This document shows, one piece after another, positions 9,779 to 18,358 of a stretch of 64,000 nt of DNA (the first letter of the stretch is position 1; every line of letters starts with the position of its first letter). Location: the NCBI RefSeq assembly GCF_004117935.1, contig NZ_SDOY01000131.1:124001-188000 (forward strand). The letters run 5' to 3'. The stretch is from Streptomyces roseicoloratus. Lineage in GTDB: Bacteria > Actinomycetota > Actinomycetes > Streptomycetales > Streptomycetaceae. A program made the position numbers and the translations under genes. Below the pieces are notes generated by a model, which had not been told where the DNA came from, did no database searches, and saw nothing but the letters and a program-made list of their open reading frames with translations.

Positions 9779-10153
9779 TCAGGGCAGACCGCGCGGCCCC
9801 ACGCACTCCGCGCCCGCCTCCGCCACCCGCCGCCGCAGCTCCCGGTCGGCCGTGACCACCAGGCACGGCCGGCCGGCCGCGTCCCGGGCCAGCTCCACGA
9901 TCAGGTCGTCGCCGCTCCCGGGCGCCTCCTCGACCCGTACGCCGGGCACCGACTCCACGCCCCGCGCCCGGCCCTCCACGACCAGCACGATCTCGTACGC
10001 CCCGCCGTGCGGCCCGTCCGGCGGCCCGCCGCGCTCGGCGAGCCGGTCCCGCAGCCGCTCGGCGGCCCCGCGCCGGTCCTTCCACCACCCGTCGGGCACG
10101 GACCCGACCACATTGGCACCGTCGACGATCAGCAGCGGCAGCAGTTCCATGGG
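9779..10153 (-). CDS. NYN/PIN-like nuclease-domain protein
   Basis: A small cytoplasmic protein of about 124 residues. The N-terminus LLIVDGANVVG and the later DDLIVELA and VVTADRELRRRV segments match the acidic metal-site pattern of NYN/YacP-type RNase domains. The frame runs upstream to 10177, but that would begin inside the terminator hairpin of the gene upstream, so the ATG at 10153 (MELLPLLIVDG) is preferred. No good ribosome site is seen. Specific RNA substrates are unknown. Confidence 0.65.
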   Translation of the reverse strand, partial: PMELLPLLIVDGANVVGSVPDGWWKDRRGAAERLRDRLAERGGPPDGPHGGAYEIVLVVEGRARGVESVPGVRVEEAPGSGDDLIVELARDAAGRPCLVVTADRELRRRVAEAGAECVGPRGLP

Positions 10154-10161
10154 GACAGCAT

Positions 10162-10197
10162 GACGGCCCGGCACCACCCCTGTGGTGCCGGGCCGTC
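10162..10197 (-). terminator. Terminator of the fadB operon
   Basis: A perfect 16-bp inverted repeat (10162-10177 with 10182-10197) with a 4-nt loop, 24 bp beyond the fadB stop. It separates the beta-oxidation operon from the NYN-domain gene. Confidence 0.9.
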
Positions 10198-10221
10198 ACC
10201 CGTACGGGTCATGCCGCGGTG

Positions 10222-12360
10222 TTACGCGGGAACGCTCGCGACGCCCTGCGCCAGGAACCGCTTGCCGTTGACGCGCTCGGAGACGCCCTCACGGTCCAGG
10301 TACGGCGTGATGCCGCCCAGGTGGAAGGGCCAGCCGGCACCGGTGATCAGGCAGAGGTCGATGTCCTGCGCCTCGGCGACGACACCCTCCTCCAGCATCA
10401 GGCCGATCTCCTGCGCCACCGCGTCCAGGACGCGGTCGCGGGCCTGCTCCTCGGTCAGGACGACGTCGCCCTGCTTCAGGAGCGCGGCGACCTCGGGGTC
10501 GAGCTCCGGCTTGAAGCCGTTCTCCGGCTTGTAGACGTAGAAGCCGCGCTTGCCGGCCTCGACGACCGCCTTCAGGTTGGGGGAGACCGTGAAGCGCTCC
10601 GGGAAGGCGCGGTTCAGGGTCTCGGAGACGTGCAGACCGATCGCCGGGCCGACGAGCTCCAGGAGGACCAGCGGGGACATCGGCAGACCCAGCGGCTCGA
10701 CCGCCTTCTCCGCCGTCTCGACGGGGGTGCCCTCGTCGATGATGTTCTGGATCTCGCCCATGAAGCGGGTCAGGATGCGGTTCACGACGAACGCCGGGGC
10801 GTCCTTCGTCAGCACGCCCGTCTTCTTCAGCTTCTTGGCGACGGCGAAGGCCGTGGCCAGCGAGGCGTCGTCGGTCTTCTCGCCGCGGACGATCTCCAGG
10901 AGCGGGAGGACCGCGACCGGATTGAAGAAGTGGAAGCCGACCACGCGCTCCGGGTGCTGCAGCTTCGAGGCCATCTCCGACACCGACAGCGAGGAGGTGT
11001 TGGTGGCGAGGATCGCGTGCGCCGGGGCGACCGCCTCGACCTCCGCGAACACCTTCTGCTTGACGGACATCTCCTCGAACACGGCCTCGATGATGAAGTC
11101 CGCGTCCGCGAAGCCGACCGCCTTGTCCAGGACACCGGAGACCAGGCCCTTGAGACGGTTGGCCTTGTCCTGGTTGATGCGGCCCTTGCCGAGCAGCTTG
11201 TCGATCTCGCCGTGGACGTAGCCCACGCCCTTGTCGACGCGCTCCTGGTCGATGTCGGTCAGGACGACCGGCACCTCGAGGCGGCGCAGGAAGAGCAGGG
11301 CCAGCTGGGAGGCCATCAGACCGGCGCCGACGACACCGACCTTGGTGACCGGGCGGGCCAGGTTCTTGTCCGGCGCGCCGGCCGGGCGCTTGCCGCGCTT
11401 CTGCACCAGGTTGAAGGCGTAGATGCCGGAGCGCAGCTCGCCGCCCATGATCAGGTCCGCGAGGGCCTGGTCCTCGGCGTCGAAGCCCTTCTGCAGGTCG
11501 CCGTCCTTGGCGGCCTCGACGATGTCGAGGGCACGGTAGGCGGCCGGGGCGGCGCCGTGCACCTTGGAGTCGGCGACGGCACGGCCCTTGGCGACGGCCT
11601 GGTCCCAGGCCTCGCCGCGGTCGACCTCGGGACGCTCGACCGTGACGGAGCCGTTGAGGACGCCGGCGGTCCAGATCAGCGACTGCTCGAGGAAGTCGGC
11701 GCCCTCGAAGATCGCGTCGGCGATGCCGAGCTCGAAGACCTGCTTGCCCTTGAGCTGGCGGTTCTGGTTGAGGCTGTTCTCGATGATGACCGAGACGGCC
11801 TTCTCCGCGCCGATCAGGTTCGGCAGGATCGTGCAGCCGCCCCAGCCGGGCACCAGGCCGAGGAAGACCTCGGGCAGCGAGAAGGCCGGCAGGGCCTTCG
11901 AGACGGTGCGGTAGGTGCAGTGCAGACCGACCTCGACGCCACCGCCCATGGCGGCACCGTTGTAGTAGGCGAAGGTCGGCACGGCGAGGCCGGACAGCCG
12001 CTTGAAGACGTCGTGGCCGCCCTTGCCGATGGCCAGCGCGTCCGAGTGCTGCTTGAGCAGCTCGACGCCCTTGAGGTCGGCGCCGACGGCGAAGATGAAC
12101 GGCTTGCCGGTGATGCCGACGCCGACGATCTCACCGTTCGCGGCCTCGGCCTCGACCTGGTCGATCGCCGTGTTCAGGTGGGCGAGCGACTGCGGGCCGA
12201 AGGTGGTCGGCTTGGTGTGGTCGAAGCCGTTGTCCAGCGTGATCAGCGCGAACCGTCCGGCGGCCGCCGGGAGTTCGAAGTGACGTACGTGGGCCGAGGT
12301 GACGACCTCGTCCGGGAAGAGCTCGGCGGCGCCCTTCAGAAGCTCTGCGGTGGTGCTCAC
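10222..12360 (-). CDS. fadB: Fatty-acid oxidation complex alpha subunit (enoyl-CoA hydratase / 3-hydroxyacyl-CoA dehydrogenase)
   Basis: A 712-residue bifunctional enzyme of beta-oxidation. The N-terminal crotonase domain has the oxyanion-hole pattern GADLKG and the catalytic Glu region LPEVFLGLVPGWGG. The central NAD-binding domain starts KVGVVGAGLMASQLA, and the dehydrogenase catalytic His lies in VVGFHFFNPV. A C-terminal helical dehydrogenase domain follows. The GTG start overlaps the upstream thiolase stop by 4 bp (GTGA), so alpha and beta subunits are coupled. The ECH loop MGGGVEVGLH is intact. Confidence 0.93.
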   Translation of the reverse strand: MSTTAELLKGAAELFPDEVVTSAHVRHFELPAAAGRFALITLDNGFDHTKPTTFGPQSLAHLNTAIDQVEAEAANGEIVGVGITGKPFIFAVGADLKGVELLKQHSDALAIGKGGHDVFKRLSGLAVPTFAYYNGAAMGGGVEVGLHCTYRTVSKALPAFSLPEVFLGLVPGWGGCTILPNLIGAEKAVSVIIENSLNQNRQLKGKQVFELGIADAIFEGADFLEQSLIWTAGVLNGSVTVERPEVDRGEAWDQAVAKGRAVADSKVHGAAPAAYRALDIVEAAKDGDLQKGFDAEDQALADLIMGGELRSGIYAFNLVQKRGKRPAGAPDKNLARPVTKVGVVGAGLMASQLALLFLRRLEVPVVLTDIDQERVDKGVGYVHGEIDKLLGKGRINQDKANRLKGLVSGVLDKAVGFADADFIIEAVFEEMSVKQKVFAEVEAVAPAHAILATNTSSLSVSEMASKLQHPERVVGFHFFNPVAVLPLLEIVRGEKTDDASLATAFAVAKKLKKTGVLTKDAPAFVVNRILTRFMGEIQNIIDEGTPVETAEKAVEPLGLPMSPLVLLELVGPAIGLHVSETLNRAFPERFTVSPNLKAVVEAGKRGFYVYKPENGFKPELDPEVAALLKQGDVVLTEEQARDRVLDAVAQEIGLMLEEGVVAEAQDIDLCLITGAGWPFHLGGITPYLDREGVSERVNGKRFLAQGVASVPA

Positions 12361-13583
12361 TTGCTGCCTCCGGCGTCCTTGTGGTTCGGGTTCTCCCAGA
12401 TGACCGTGGCGCCCATGCCGAAGCCGACGCACATGGTGGTGAGGCCGTAGCGGACCTCCGGCTGCTCCTCGAACTGGCGGGCCAGCTGCGTCATCAGACG
12501 GACGCCGGAGGAGGCGAGCGGGTGGCCGTACGCGATGGCGCCGCCGTACTGGTTGACGCGGGCGTCGTCGTCGGCGATGCCGTAGTGCTCCAGGAACGCG
12601 AGGACCTGGACGGCGAAGGCCTCGTTGATCTCGAACAGCTGGATGTCGTCGATCGTGAGACCGGCCTTGGCCAGCGCCTTCTCGGTGGCCGGGATCGGGC
12701 CGTAGCCCATGACCTCGGGCTCGACGCCGGCGAAGGCGTAGGAGACCAGGCGCATCTTGACCGGGAGGTTGTTCTCCCGGGCGAAGTCCTCGGAGGCGAT
12801 GATCGAGGCGGTGGCGCCGTCGTTGAGGCCGGCCGCGTTGCCCGCGGTGACGTTGCCGTGGACGCGGAACGGCGTCTTCAGGTTGGCCAGCGACTCCAGC
12901 GTGGTGCCCGGCCGCATCGGCTCGTCGGCGGTGACCAGGCCCCAGCCGGTCTCGCCGCCCTCGGGCGAGGTGCGGCGGACCGAGATCGGCACCAGGTCCT
13001 GCTGGATCTTGCCGTCGGCGTACGCCTTGGCGGCCTTCTCCTGCGAGCGCACCGCGTACTCGTCGGCGCGCTGCTTGGTGATGCTCGGGTAGCGGTCGTG
13101 CAGGTTCTCGGCGGTCATGCCCATGAAGAGGGCGGACTCGTCGACCAGCTTCTCGCTGACGAAGCGCGGGTTCGGGTCGACGCCCTCGCCCATGGGGTGA
13201 CGGCCCATGTGCTCGACACCACCGGCGATGACGGCGTCGTACGCGCCGAAGGCGATGGAGCCGGCGACCGAGGTGACGGCGGTGAGGGCACCGGCGCACA
13301 TGCGGTCGATCGAGTAGCCCGGGACGGACTGCGGAAGGCCCGCGAGGATGCCGGCGGTGCGGCCGAGGGTCAGGCCCTGGTCACCGATCTGCGTGGTCGC
13401 GGCGATGGCGACCTCGTCGATCTTCTTCGGGTCGAGGCCGGGGTTGCGGCGCAGCAGCTCCCGGATGGCCTTCACGACGAGGTCGTCGGCGCGGGTCTCG
13501 TGGTAGATGCCCTTCGGGCCCGCCTTGCCGAACGGGGTACGGACGCCGTCGACGAAGACGACGTCCCTGACGGTACGAGGCAC
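12357..13583 (-). CDS. fadA: Acetyl-CoA C-acyltransferase (thiolase, FadA type)
   Basis: A 408-residue thiolase that cleaves 3-ketoacyl-CoA. The nucleophilic Cys lies in IDRMCAGALTAV, the His in YGGAIAYGHPLASSG, and the second Cys in TTMCVGFGMGA. The GTG at 13583 has an AGGAGAG site and begins the conserved RTVRDVVFVDGVRTPFG. The frame remains open far upstream but without homologous sequence. It is the first gene of the fadA-fadB operon; the promoter must lie in 13584-13790. Confidence 0.93.
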   Translation of the reverse strand: MPRTVRDVVFVDGVRTPFGKAGPKGIYHETRADDLVVKAIRELLRRNPGLDPKKIDEVAIAATTQIGDQGLTLGRTAGILAGLPQSVPGYSIDRMCAGALTAVTSVAGSIAFGAYDAVIAGGVEHMGRHPMGEGVDPNPRFVSEKLVDESALFMGMTAENLHDRYPSITKQRADEYAVRSQEKAAKAYADGKIQQDLVPISVRRTSPEGGETGWGLVTADEPMRPGTTLESLANLKTPFRVHGNVTAGNAAGLNDGATASIIASEDFARENNLPVKMRLVSYAFAGVEPEVMGYGPIPATEKALAKAGLTIDDIQLFEINEAFAVQVLAFLEHYGIADDDARVNQYGGAIAYGHPLASSGVRLMTQLARQFEEQPEVRYGLTTMCVGFGMGATVIWENPNHKDAGGSK

Positions 13584-13794
13584 GATGGCTCTCCTCCAGG
13601 TGCGGGATGGCACTGCTGCTGCTGGGCGCGCGGCCCGGCACGCGGCTAAGCGCGCGCTTGCTCCCCCCATGCTACTTGCGGGTAACCAGGCTGCCCAGTC
13701 CCCCCGCCCCAAGCGGCGAAGGTCACACTCTTCCGGACCCCCGTTCCGGGGCGCGCACCCGCCCCGGAAGCCGCCGGTTCCGTGCCCGGGTACG

Positions 13795-13833
13795 GCGAAG
13801 CCCCCGGGACCGGGACGGGTCCGGGGGCTTCGC
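13795..13833 (-). terminator. Terminator after the RNase D-like gene
   Basis: A perfect 13-bp stem (GCGAAGCCCCCGG 13795-13807 with 13821-13833), with a 13-nt loop, 20 bp beyond the stop of the minus-strand RNase D-like gene. The rest of 13584-13794 holds the fadA promoter region and no gene. Confidence 0.8.
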
Positions 13834-13852
13834 GAACGGGATCGGGGCGGGC

Positions 13853-15133
13853 TCAGGCCGTCGCCGTCAGGGCCGTGACCAGCAGCGGCGTCACCAGCTC
13901 CACCTGCCACGGGCGGGCGCCGTGGCCGGTGAGGGCCGCCGCGACCGCGTCGGGCGCCGCCGCCGGCGGCTCCCAGCAGACCCGGCGCACCGTGTCGGGC
14001 GTGATGAGGTTCTCCTGCGGCAGGTTCAGCTCCTCCGCGAGGGCCGACACCGCGGTGCGGGCCGCCGCGAGGCGGGCCGCGGCCGCCGGGTCCTTGTCCG
14101 CCCAGGCGCGCGGCGGCGGCGGACCCGCCACCTGCTGGCCCGGCTGGGGCAGCTCGGCGTCCGGCAGGGCCTTCGCCCGGTCCACGGCGGCCTGCCACTG
14201 CTCCAGCTGGCGCCGGCCCATCCGCTGGCCGAAGCCGGGCAGGGCGGACAGGGCGCCCGCGTTCGGCGGCAGCGCCAGCGCCGCCTCCACGATCGCCGCG
14301 TCGCTCAGCACCTTGCCGGGCGAGACGTCGCGCCGCTGTGCGATCCGGTCGCGGGCCGTCCACAGCTCCCTCACGACCGCCATCTGGCGGCGCCGGCGGA
14401 CCTTGTGCATGCCCGACGTGCGGCGCCAGGGGTCCTTGCGCGGCGGGGCGGGCGGCGCGGAGGCGATGGCGTCGAACTCCTGCAGGGCCCAGTCCAGCTT
14501 GCCCTGCCGGTCGAGCTCCTTCTCCAGTTCGTCGCGCAGGTCGACCAGGAGCTCCACGTCCAGCGCCGCGTACCGCAGCCAGGGCTCGGGCAGCGGGCGG
14601 GTGGACCAGTCGACCGCCGAGTGCCCCTTCTCCAGGGCGTAGCCGAGGACCGACTCGACCATCGCGCCGAGCCCGACCCGCGGGAAGCCGGCCAGCCGCC
14701 CGGCCAGCTCGGTGTCGAAGAGCCGCGTCGGCATCATGCCTATGTCACGCAGGCACGGCAGGTCCTGGGTCGCGGCGTGCAGGATCCACTCGGTGCCGGC
14801 CAGTGCCTCGCCGAGCCCGGACAGGTCGGGACAGCCGACCGGGTCGATCAGCGCGGTGCCCGCGCCGTCACGGCGCAGCTGGACGAGATAGGCGCGCTGC
14901 CCGTACCGGTAGCCGGAGGCGCGCTCGGCGTCGACGGCGACGGGGCCGCGGCCGGCGGCGAAGGCGGCGACCACCTCGGCGAGGGCGTCCTCGGTCGCGA
15001 CGACGGGCGGAATGCCCTCGCGGGGTTCGAGCAGCGGGATCGGCAGCCCACGCGGAGGGACGTCGTCGTCCGAGGGGGCGCCCCCGGTGGTTCGCAGTGC
15101 GGTGTCACTCGCGGTGTCTTGGGCGTCGGTCAC
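13853..15133 (-). CDS. RNase D-like 3'-5' exonuclease with HRDC domain
   Basis: A 426-residue cytoplasmic protein. Residues 60-230 carry a DEDD exonuclease domain (VAVDAERASGYRYGQRAYLVQL, then HAATQDLPCLRD, then YAALDVELLVDL). An HRDC domain follows about residues 240-320. It is probably a 3'-5' exoribonuclease trimming structured RNAs. The N-terminal 55 residues are acidic and Pro-rich. The GTG start has only a weak ribosome site. The gene is monocistronic and ends at its own hairpin. Confidence 0.85.
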   Translation of the reverse strand: MTDAQDTASDTALRTTGGAPSDDDVPPRGLPIPLLEPREGIPPVVATEDALAEVVAAFAAGRGPVAVDAERASGYRYGQRAYLVQLRRDGAGTALIDPVGCPDLSGLGEALAGTEWILHAATQDLPCLRDIGMMPTRLFDTELAGRLAGFPRVGLGAMVESVLGYALEKGHSAVDWSTRPLPEPWLRYAALDVELLVDLRDELEKELDRQGKLDWALQEFDAIASAPPAPPRKDPWRRTSGMHKVRRRRQMAVVRELWTARDRIAQRRDVSPGKVLSDAAIVEAALALPPNAGALSALPGFGQRMGRRQLEQWQAAVDRAKALPDAELPQPGQQVAGPPPPRAWADKDPAAAARLAAARTAVSALAEELNLPQENLITPDTVRRVCWEPPAAAPDAVAAALTGHGARPWQVELVTPLLVTALTATA

Positions 15134-15230
15134 CTGTCAAGGGTATCTGTGTGTGGCAAGCGCCGGACGCCGGAACATCCGGACCGGTCGGAGACCGGGC
15201 CGGATGCGGGGGAGAGGGGACGGGGGAAGC

Positions 15231-15266
15231 GGAGGGATACGGAGGGGATACGGAGGGGGAGGTACG
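15231..15266. repeat. Short tandem G-rich repeat upstream of the RNase D-like gene
   Basis: Three adjacent copies of an 11-13 bp unit like GGAGGGGATAC lie in the 205-bp gap between the response-regulator stop and the RNase D-like gene start. No gene is seen in the gap. Confidence 0.6.
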
Positions 15267-15338
15267 GGGCGAGGTGCAGAGGGAACGTTCCGTCGGTGGT
15301 CGGACGGTGTCGTCACCCTGTGGGCGGGGCGCCGCCGC

Positions 15339-16004
15339 TCAGTGGATGATCCCGGTGCGCAGGGCCACGGCGACCATGCCGGCGCGGTCGCCGGTGCCCA
15401 GCTTGCGGGCGATGCGGGCGAGGTGGCTCTTCACGGTGAGGGCCGAGAGGCCCATGGAGACGCCGATCGCCTTGTTGGACTGGCCCTCGGCGACGAGCCT
15501 GAGCACCTCGACCTCGCGGCCGGAGAGCTCGCGGTAGCCGCCCGGGTGGCTCGGGGCACCCGGGGGGCGGCGGTGGCCGAGCCGGGCGGCGGCGGAACCG
15601 ATCGGAGCCGCGCCGGGCCGGGTGGGGTGGCCGATGTTGGTACGGGTTCCGGTGACGACGTAGCCCTTGACGCCCCCGGCGAGGGCGTTGCGGACGGCGC
15701 CGATGTCGTCGGCGGCGGAGAGGGCGAGGCCGTTGGGCCAGCCCGCCGCTCGGGTCTCGGACAGCAGGGTCAGACCGCTGCCGTCGGGGAGGTGGACGTC
15801 GGCCACGCAGATGTCGCGCGGGTTGCCGACGCGGGGACGGGCCTCCGCGATGGACGACGCCTCGATGACGTCGCGCACCCCGAGCGCCCACAGGTGGCGG
15901 GTGACGGTGGAGCGGACGCGCGGGTCGGCCACGACGACCATGGCCGTCGGCTTGTTCGGGCGGTAGGCGACCAGGCTTGCGGGCTGCTCGAGGAGAACGG
16001 ACAC
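15339..16004 (-). CDS. Orphan LuxR/NarL-type response regulator
   Basis: A 221-residue regulator. Residues 20-120 form a receiver-like domain with a candidate phospho-acceptor D69 (VADVHLPDGSGL) and a Lys in GVKGYV. A Gly/Pro linker follows, then a LuxR HTH at about 155-215 (LSGREVEVLRLVAEGQSNKAIG). The GTG start has an AGGAGG site. No sensor kinase is adjacent, so it is an orphan. The usual acidic pair near the start of the receiver reads VVADPRV, with a single Asp, so phosphorylation may be weak or atypical. A conserved orphan regulator lies here in S. coelicolor too. Confidence 0.85.
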   Translation of the reverse strand: MSVLLEQPASLVAYRPNKPTAMVVVADPRVRSTVTRHLWALGVRDVIEASSIAEARPRVGNPRDICVADVHLPDGSGLTLLSETRAAGWPNGLALSAADDIGAVRNALAGGVKGYVVTGTRTNIGHPTRPGAAPIGSAAARLGHRRPPGAPSHPGGYRELSGREVEVLRLVAEGQSNKAIGVSMGLSALTVKSHLARIARKLGTGDRAGMVAVALRTGIIH

Positions 16005-16143
16005 CAGGCCTCCTGGGGAAGGTGCGGGACGGAGCCGGCTCGGGGAAGAAGCCGGGGGCGAACCCGTGCTGTGAAGGGGTCACTGACTCCTTCGGCAGCT
16101 GGGCCGCCCGCCTTTAGGGAAAGATCACGATTTAGTGAGTAAC

Positions 16144-16156
16144 AATTGGGGCAATT
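16144..16156. promoter_or_regulatory. Palindrome in the response-regulator promoter region
   Basis: AATTG-GGG-CAATT (5-3-5 dyad) lies in an AT-rich stretch (16120-16230) upstream of the minus-strand response regulator, the most AT-rich part of this 278-bp gap. It is a candidate operator or part of a promoter. No start site can be fixed by eye. Confidence 0.4.
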
Positions 16157-16282
16157 CGGACGCGCGATCGATCATCGTACGAGCCTCACGCGTTCGGCAC
16201 TCGAAAGTGTCCGAAAAACGATGCTGTGAGACCTCTGTCGGTCACCCGCACGTGACCCGCACGGTCATCCGCCGGTGTGTCG

Positions 16283-16987
16283 TCACTGCTGCTGCGGTCC
16301 CCGCCGCTGAGGCAGGGTGACGACCCCCGCCCCCGACGTCGTCCCCGCGCCCGGCTCCGCCGGCGCCGGCGGCAGCCCCGCCACCTGGCACAGCAGATCG
16401 CACCAGGCCGCCAGGTGCGTCCCCGCGTCCGGCACCCCGGCCGGACCCTCCTGCGGCGTCCACGAGGCCCGGATCTCGATCTGCGTCGCCGGCCGCCGCT
16501 CCGCGAGCCCGCCGAAGTAGTGCGAGCCCGCCATCGTGACGGTGCCGCTCGCCTCCCCGTACGCCAGGCCCCGCGCCTCGAACGCCCCGGTCAGCCAGGC
16601 CCAGCAGACCTCCGGGAGCAACGGGTCCGCCGCCATCTCGGGCTCCAGCTCCGCCCTGACCAGCGTCACCATCCGGAAGGTGCCCTTCCAGGCCTCGTGC
16701 CCGGACGGATCGTGCAGCAGCACGAGGCGCCCGTCCGCCAGGTCCTCCTCGCCCTCCACGACCGCCGCCTCCAGGGCGTACGCGTACGGGGCCAGCCGCT
16801 GCGGCGGCCGGGTCGGGTCGACCTCGATCTCCGGCCGCAGCCGGGCCGCGCGCAGCCCCTCGACCGCCCGCCGGAACGCCGCCGGCACCGGGTTCCTCTC
16901 CGTGGGTTCCACGCTGTCGCCCGCCGTCTGCCTCGTCCCTCGAATGCCGTCGGAATGATCGGAAGAATGTCCCTGAGCCGCAGCCAT
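16283..16987 (-). CDS. DUF3000-family protein
   Basis: A protein of about 234 residues with the actinobacterial DUF3000 pattern: [19 protein letters not shown] near the N-terminus, [18 protein letters not shown] in the middle and a Trp-rich [13 protein letters not shown] near the end. Its role is unknown. It lies divergent from hemE with 91 bp between the two starts. An internal GTG at the residue before EPTERNPV is an alternative start, because the first 25 residues are low in complexity. Confidence 0.75.
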   Translation of the reverse strand: MAAAQGHSSDHSDGIRGTRQTAGDSVEPTERNPVPAAFRRAVEGLRAARLRPEIEVDPTRPPQRLAPYAYALEAAVVEGEEDLADGRLVLLHDPSGHEAWKGTFRMVTLVRAELEPEMAADPLLPEVCWAWLTGAFEARGLAYGEASGTVTMAGSHYFGGLAERRPATQIEIRASWTPQEGPAGVPDAGTHLAAWCDLLCQVAGLPPAPAEPGAGTTSGAGVVTLPQRRGPQQQ

Positions 16988-17078
16988 GCGGGGAAGAGTA
17001 GGCGGAACGGGGCCCGTGCGCAGGGAGGGACACCCGGGCGGGGCAAGCGGCTTCTCGCCACATGCGAAGATTCTTGGC

Positions 17079-18155
17079 GTGAGCGCCAACCACGGCCCCG
17101 AGGGGCAGCAGACGAAGCACCAGCAGCAGACGTACGACTCCGCCTTCCTCAAGGCGTGCCGGCGCGAGCCCGTGCCCCACACGCCCGTCTGGTTCATGAG
17201 GCAGGCCGGGCGGTCCCTGCCCGAGTACCTCAAGGTCCGCGAGGGCATCCCCATGCTCGAGTCCTGCATGCGGCCCGAGCTGGTCACGGAGATCACCCTG
17301 CAGCCGGTGCGCCGCCACAAGGTCGACGCGGCGATCTACTTCAGCGACATCGTCGTCCCGCTCAAGGCCATCGGCGTCGACCTCGACATCAAGCCGGGCG
17401 TCGGCCCGGTCGTCGCCGAGCCGATCCGCACCCGCGCCGACCTGGACCGGCTGCGCGACCTGACCCCGGAGGACGTCTCCTACGTCACCGAGGCCATCGG
17501 CATGCTCACCGCCGAGCTCGGCGCCACTCCGCTGATCGGCTTCGCCGGCGCTCCGTTCACCCTCGCGAGCTACCTCGTCGAGGGCGGTCCCTCGCGCAAC
17601 CACGAGCACACCAAGGCGCTCATGTACGGCGACCCGCAGCTGTGGGCCGATCTGCTCGACCGCCTCGCCGAGATCACCTCCGCCTTCCTCAAGGTGCAGA
17701 TCGAGGCCGGCGCCTCCGCCGTCCAGCTGTTCGACTCCTGGGTCGGCGCCCTCGCCCCCGCGGACTACCGCCGCTCGGTCATGCCGGCCTCGGCGAAGGT
17801 CTTCGACGCGGTCGCCCACTACGGCGTCCCTCGCATCCACTTCGGCGTGGGCACCGGCGAGCTGCTCGGCCTCATGGGCGAGGCCGGTGCCGACGTCGTG
17901 GGCGTCGACTGGCGCGTCCCGCTCGACGAGGCGGCCCGCCGGGTCGGCCCCGGCAAGGCGCTCCAGGGCAACCTCGACCCGGCCGTGCTGTTCTCCTCGC
18001 GGGAGGCCGTGGAGACCAAGACGGACGAGGTCCTGGCCGCCGCGGCGGGCCTGGAGGGCCACGTCTTCAACCTGGGCCACGGCGTCCTGCCGACCACCGA
18101 CCCGGACGCCCTGACCCGCCTGGTGGACTACGTCCACACCCGCACCGCCCGCTGA
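17079..18155 (+). CDS. hemE: Uroporphyrinogen decarboxylase
   Basis: A 358-residue enzyme converting uroporphyrinogen III to coproporphyrinogen III by four decarboxylations. The hallmark N-terminal [15 protein letters not shown] is at about residues 35-50, followed by [13 protein letters not shown] and the catalytic-loop region [17 protein letters not shown]. The GTG at 17079 is chosen because it begins the family-like N-terminus. No ribosome site precedes it, so a leaderless transcript is possible. It is the first of three haem genes in the window. Confidence 0.95.
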   Translation: MSANHGPEGQQTKHQQQTYDSAFLKACRREPVPHTPVWFMRQAGRSLPEYLKVREGIPMLESCMRPELVTEITLQPVRRHKVDAAIYFSDIVVPLKAIGVDLDIKPGVGPVVAEPIRTRADLDRLRDLTPEDVSYVTEAIGMLTAELGATPLIGFAGAPFTLASYLVEGGPSRNHEHTKALMYGDPQLWADLLDRLAEITSAFLKVQIEAGASAVQLFDSWVGALAPADYRRSVMPASAKVFDAVAHYGVPRIHFGVGTGELLGLMGEAGADVVGVDWRVPLDEAARRVGPGKALQGNLDPAVLFSSREAVETKTDEVLAAAAGLEGHVFNLGHGVLPTTDPDALTRLVDYVHTRTAR

Positions 18156-18224
18156 CCGCCGGGCCCGGGCGCCCGGCCGGGCCGGCTGCCCGCCGGGCCC
18201 GCTGACCGCCGGGCCCGGGCGCCC
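18147..18224. repeat. 28-bp direct repeat spanning the hemE stop codon
   Basis: The 28 bases 18147-18174, which contain the hemE stop TGA, are repeated exactly at 18197-18224, a 50-bp period. This is a local tandem duplication of the 3' end of hemE with a divergent spacer. Confidence 0.85.
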
Positions 18225-18266
18225 CGGGCAGGATGGCGTCCGCCGAGCCGGTTTCCGTGGCGGCAC

Positions 18267-18301
18267 GCACGCTCGCACGCGAGGCGCGCGTGCGAGCGTG
18301 C
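18267..18301. terminator. Bidirectional terminator between hemE and the flavoprotein gene
   Basis: A perfect 15-bp stem (18267-18281 with 18287-18301) with a 5-nt loop lies between the convergent hemE and the CoA-disulfide-reductase-like gene. Confidence 0.8.
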
Positions 18302-18358
18302 CACGTGCGTGCCACGGCCGGACCCCGCGGCCGCGAGGTCAGCCCGCCGGCCGGACGG

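Noticed and set aside
16135-16320. 61-residue plus-strand ORF in the response-regulator promoter region
   Set aside because: No ribosome site, ordinary shadow composition and overlap with the DUF3000 gene end; the region is better explained as a promoter.
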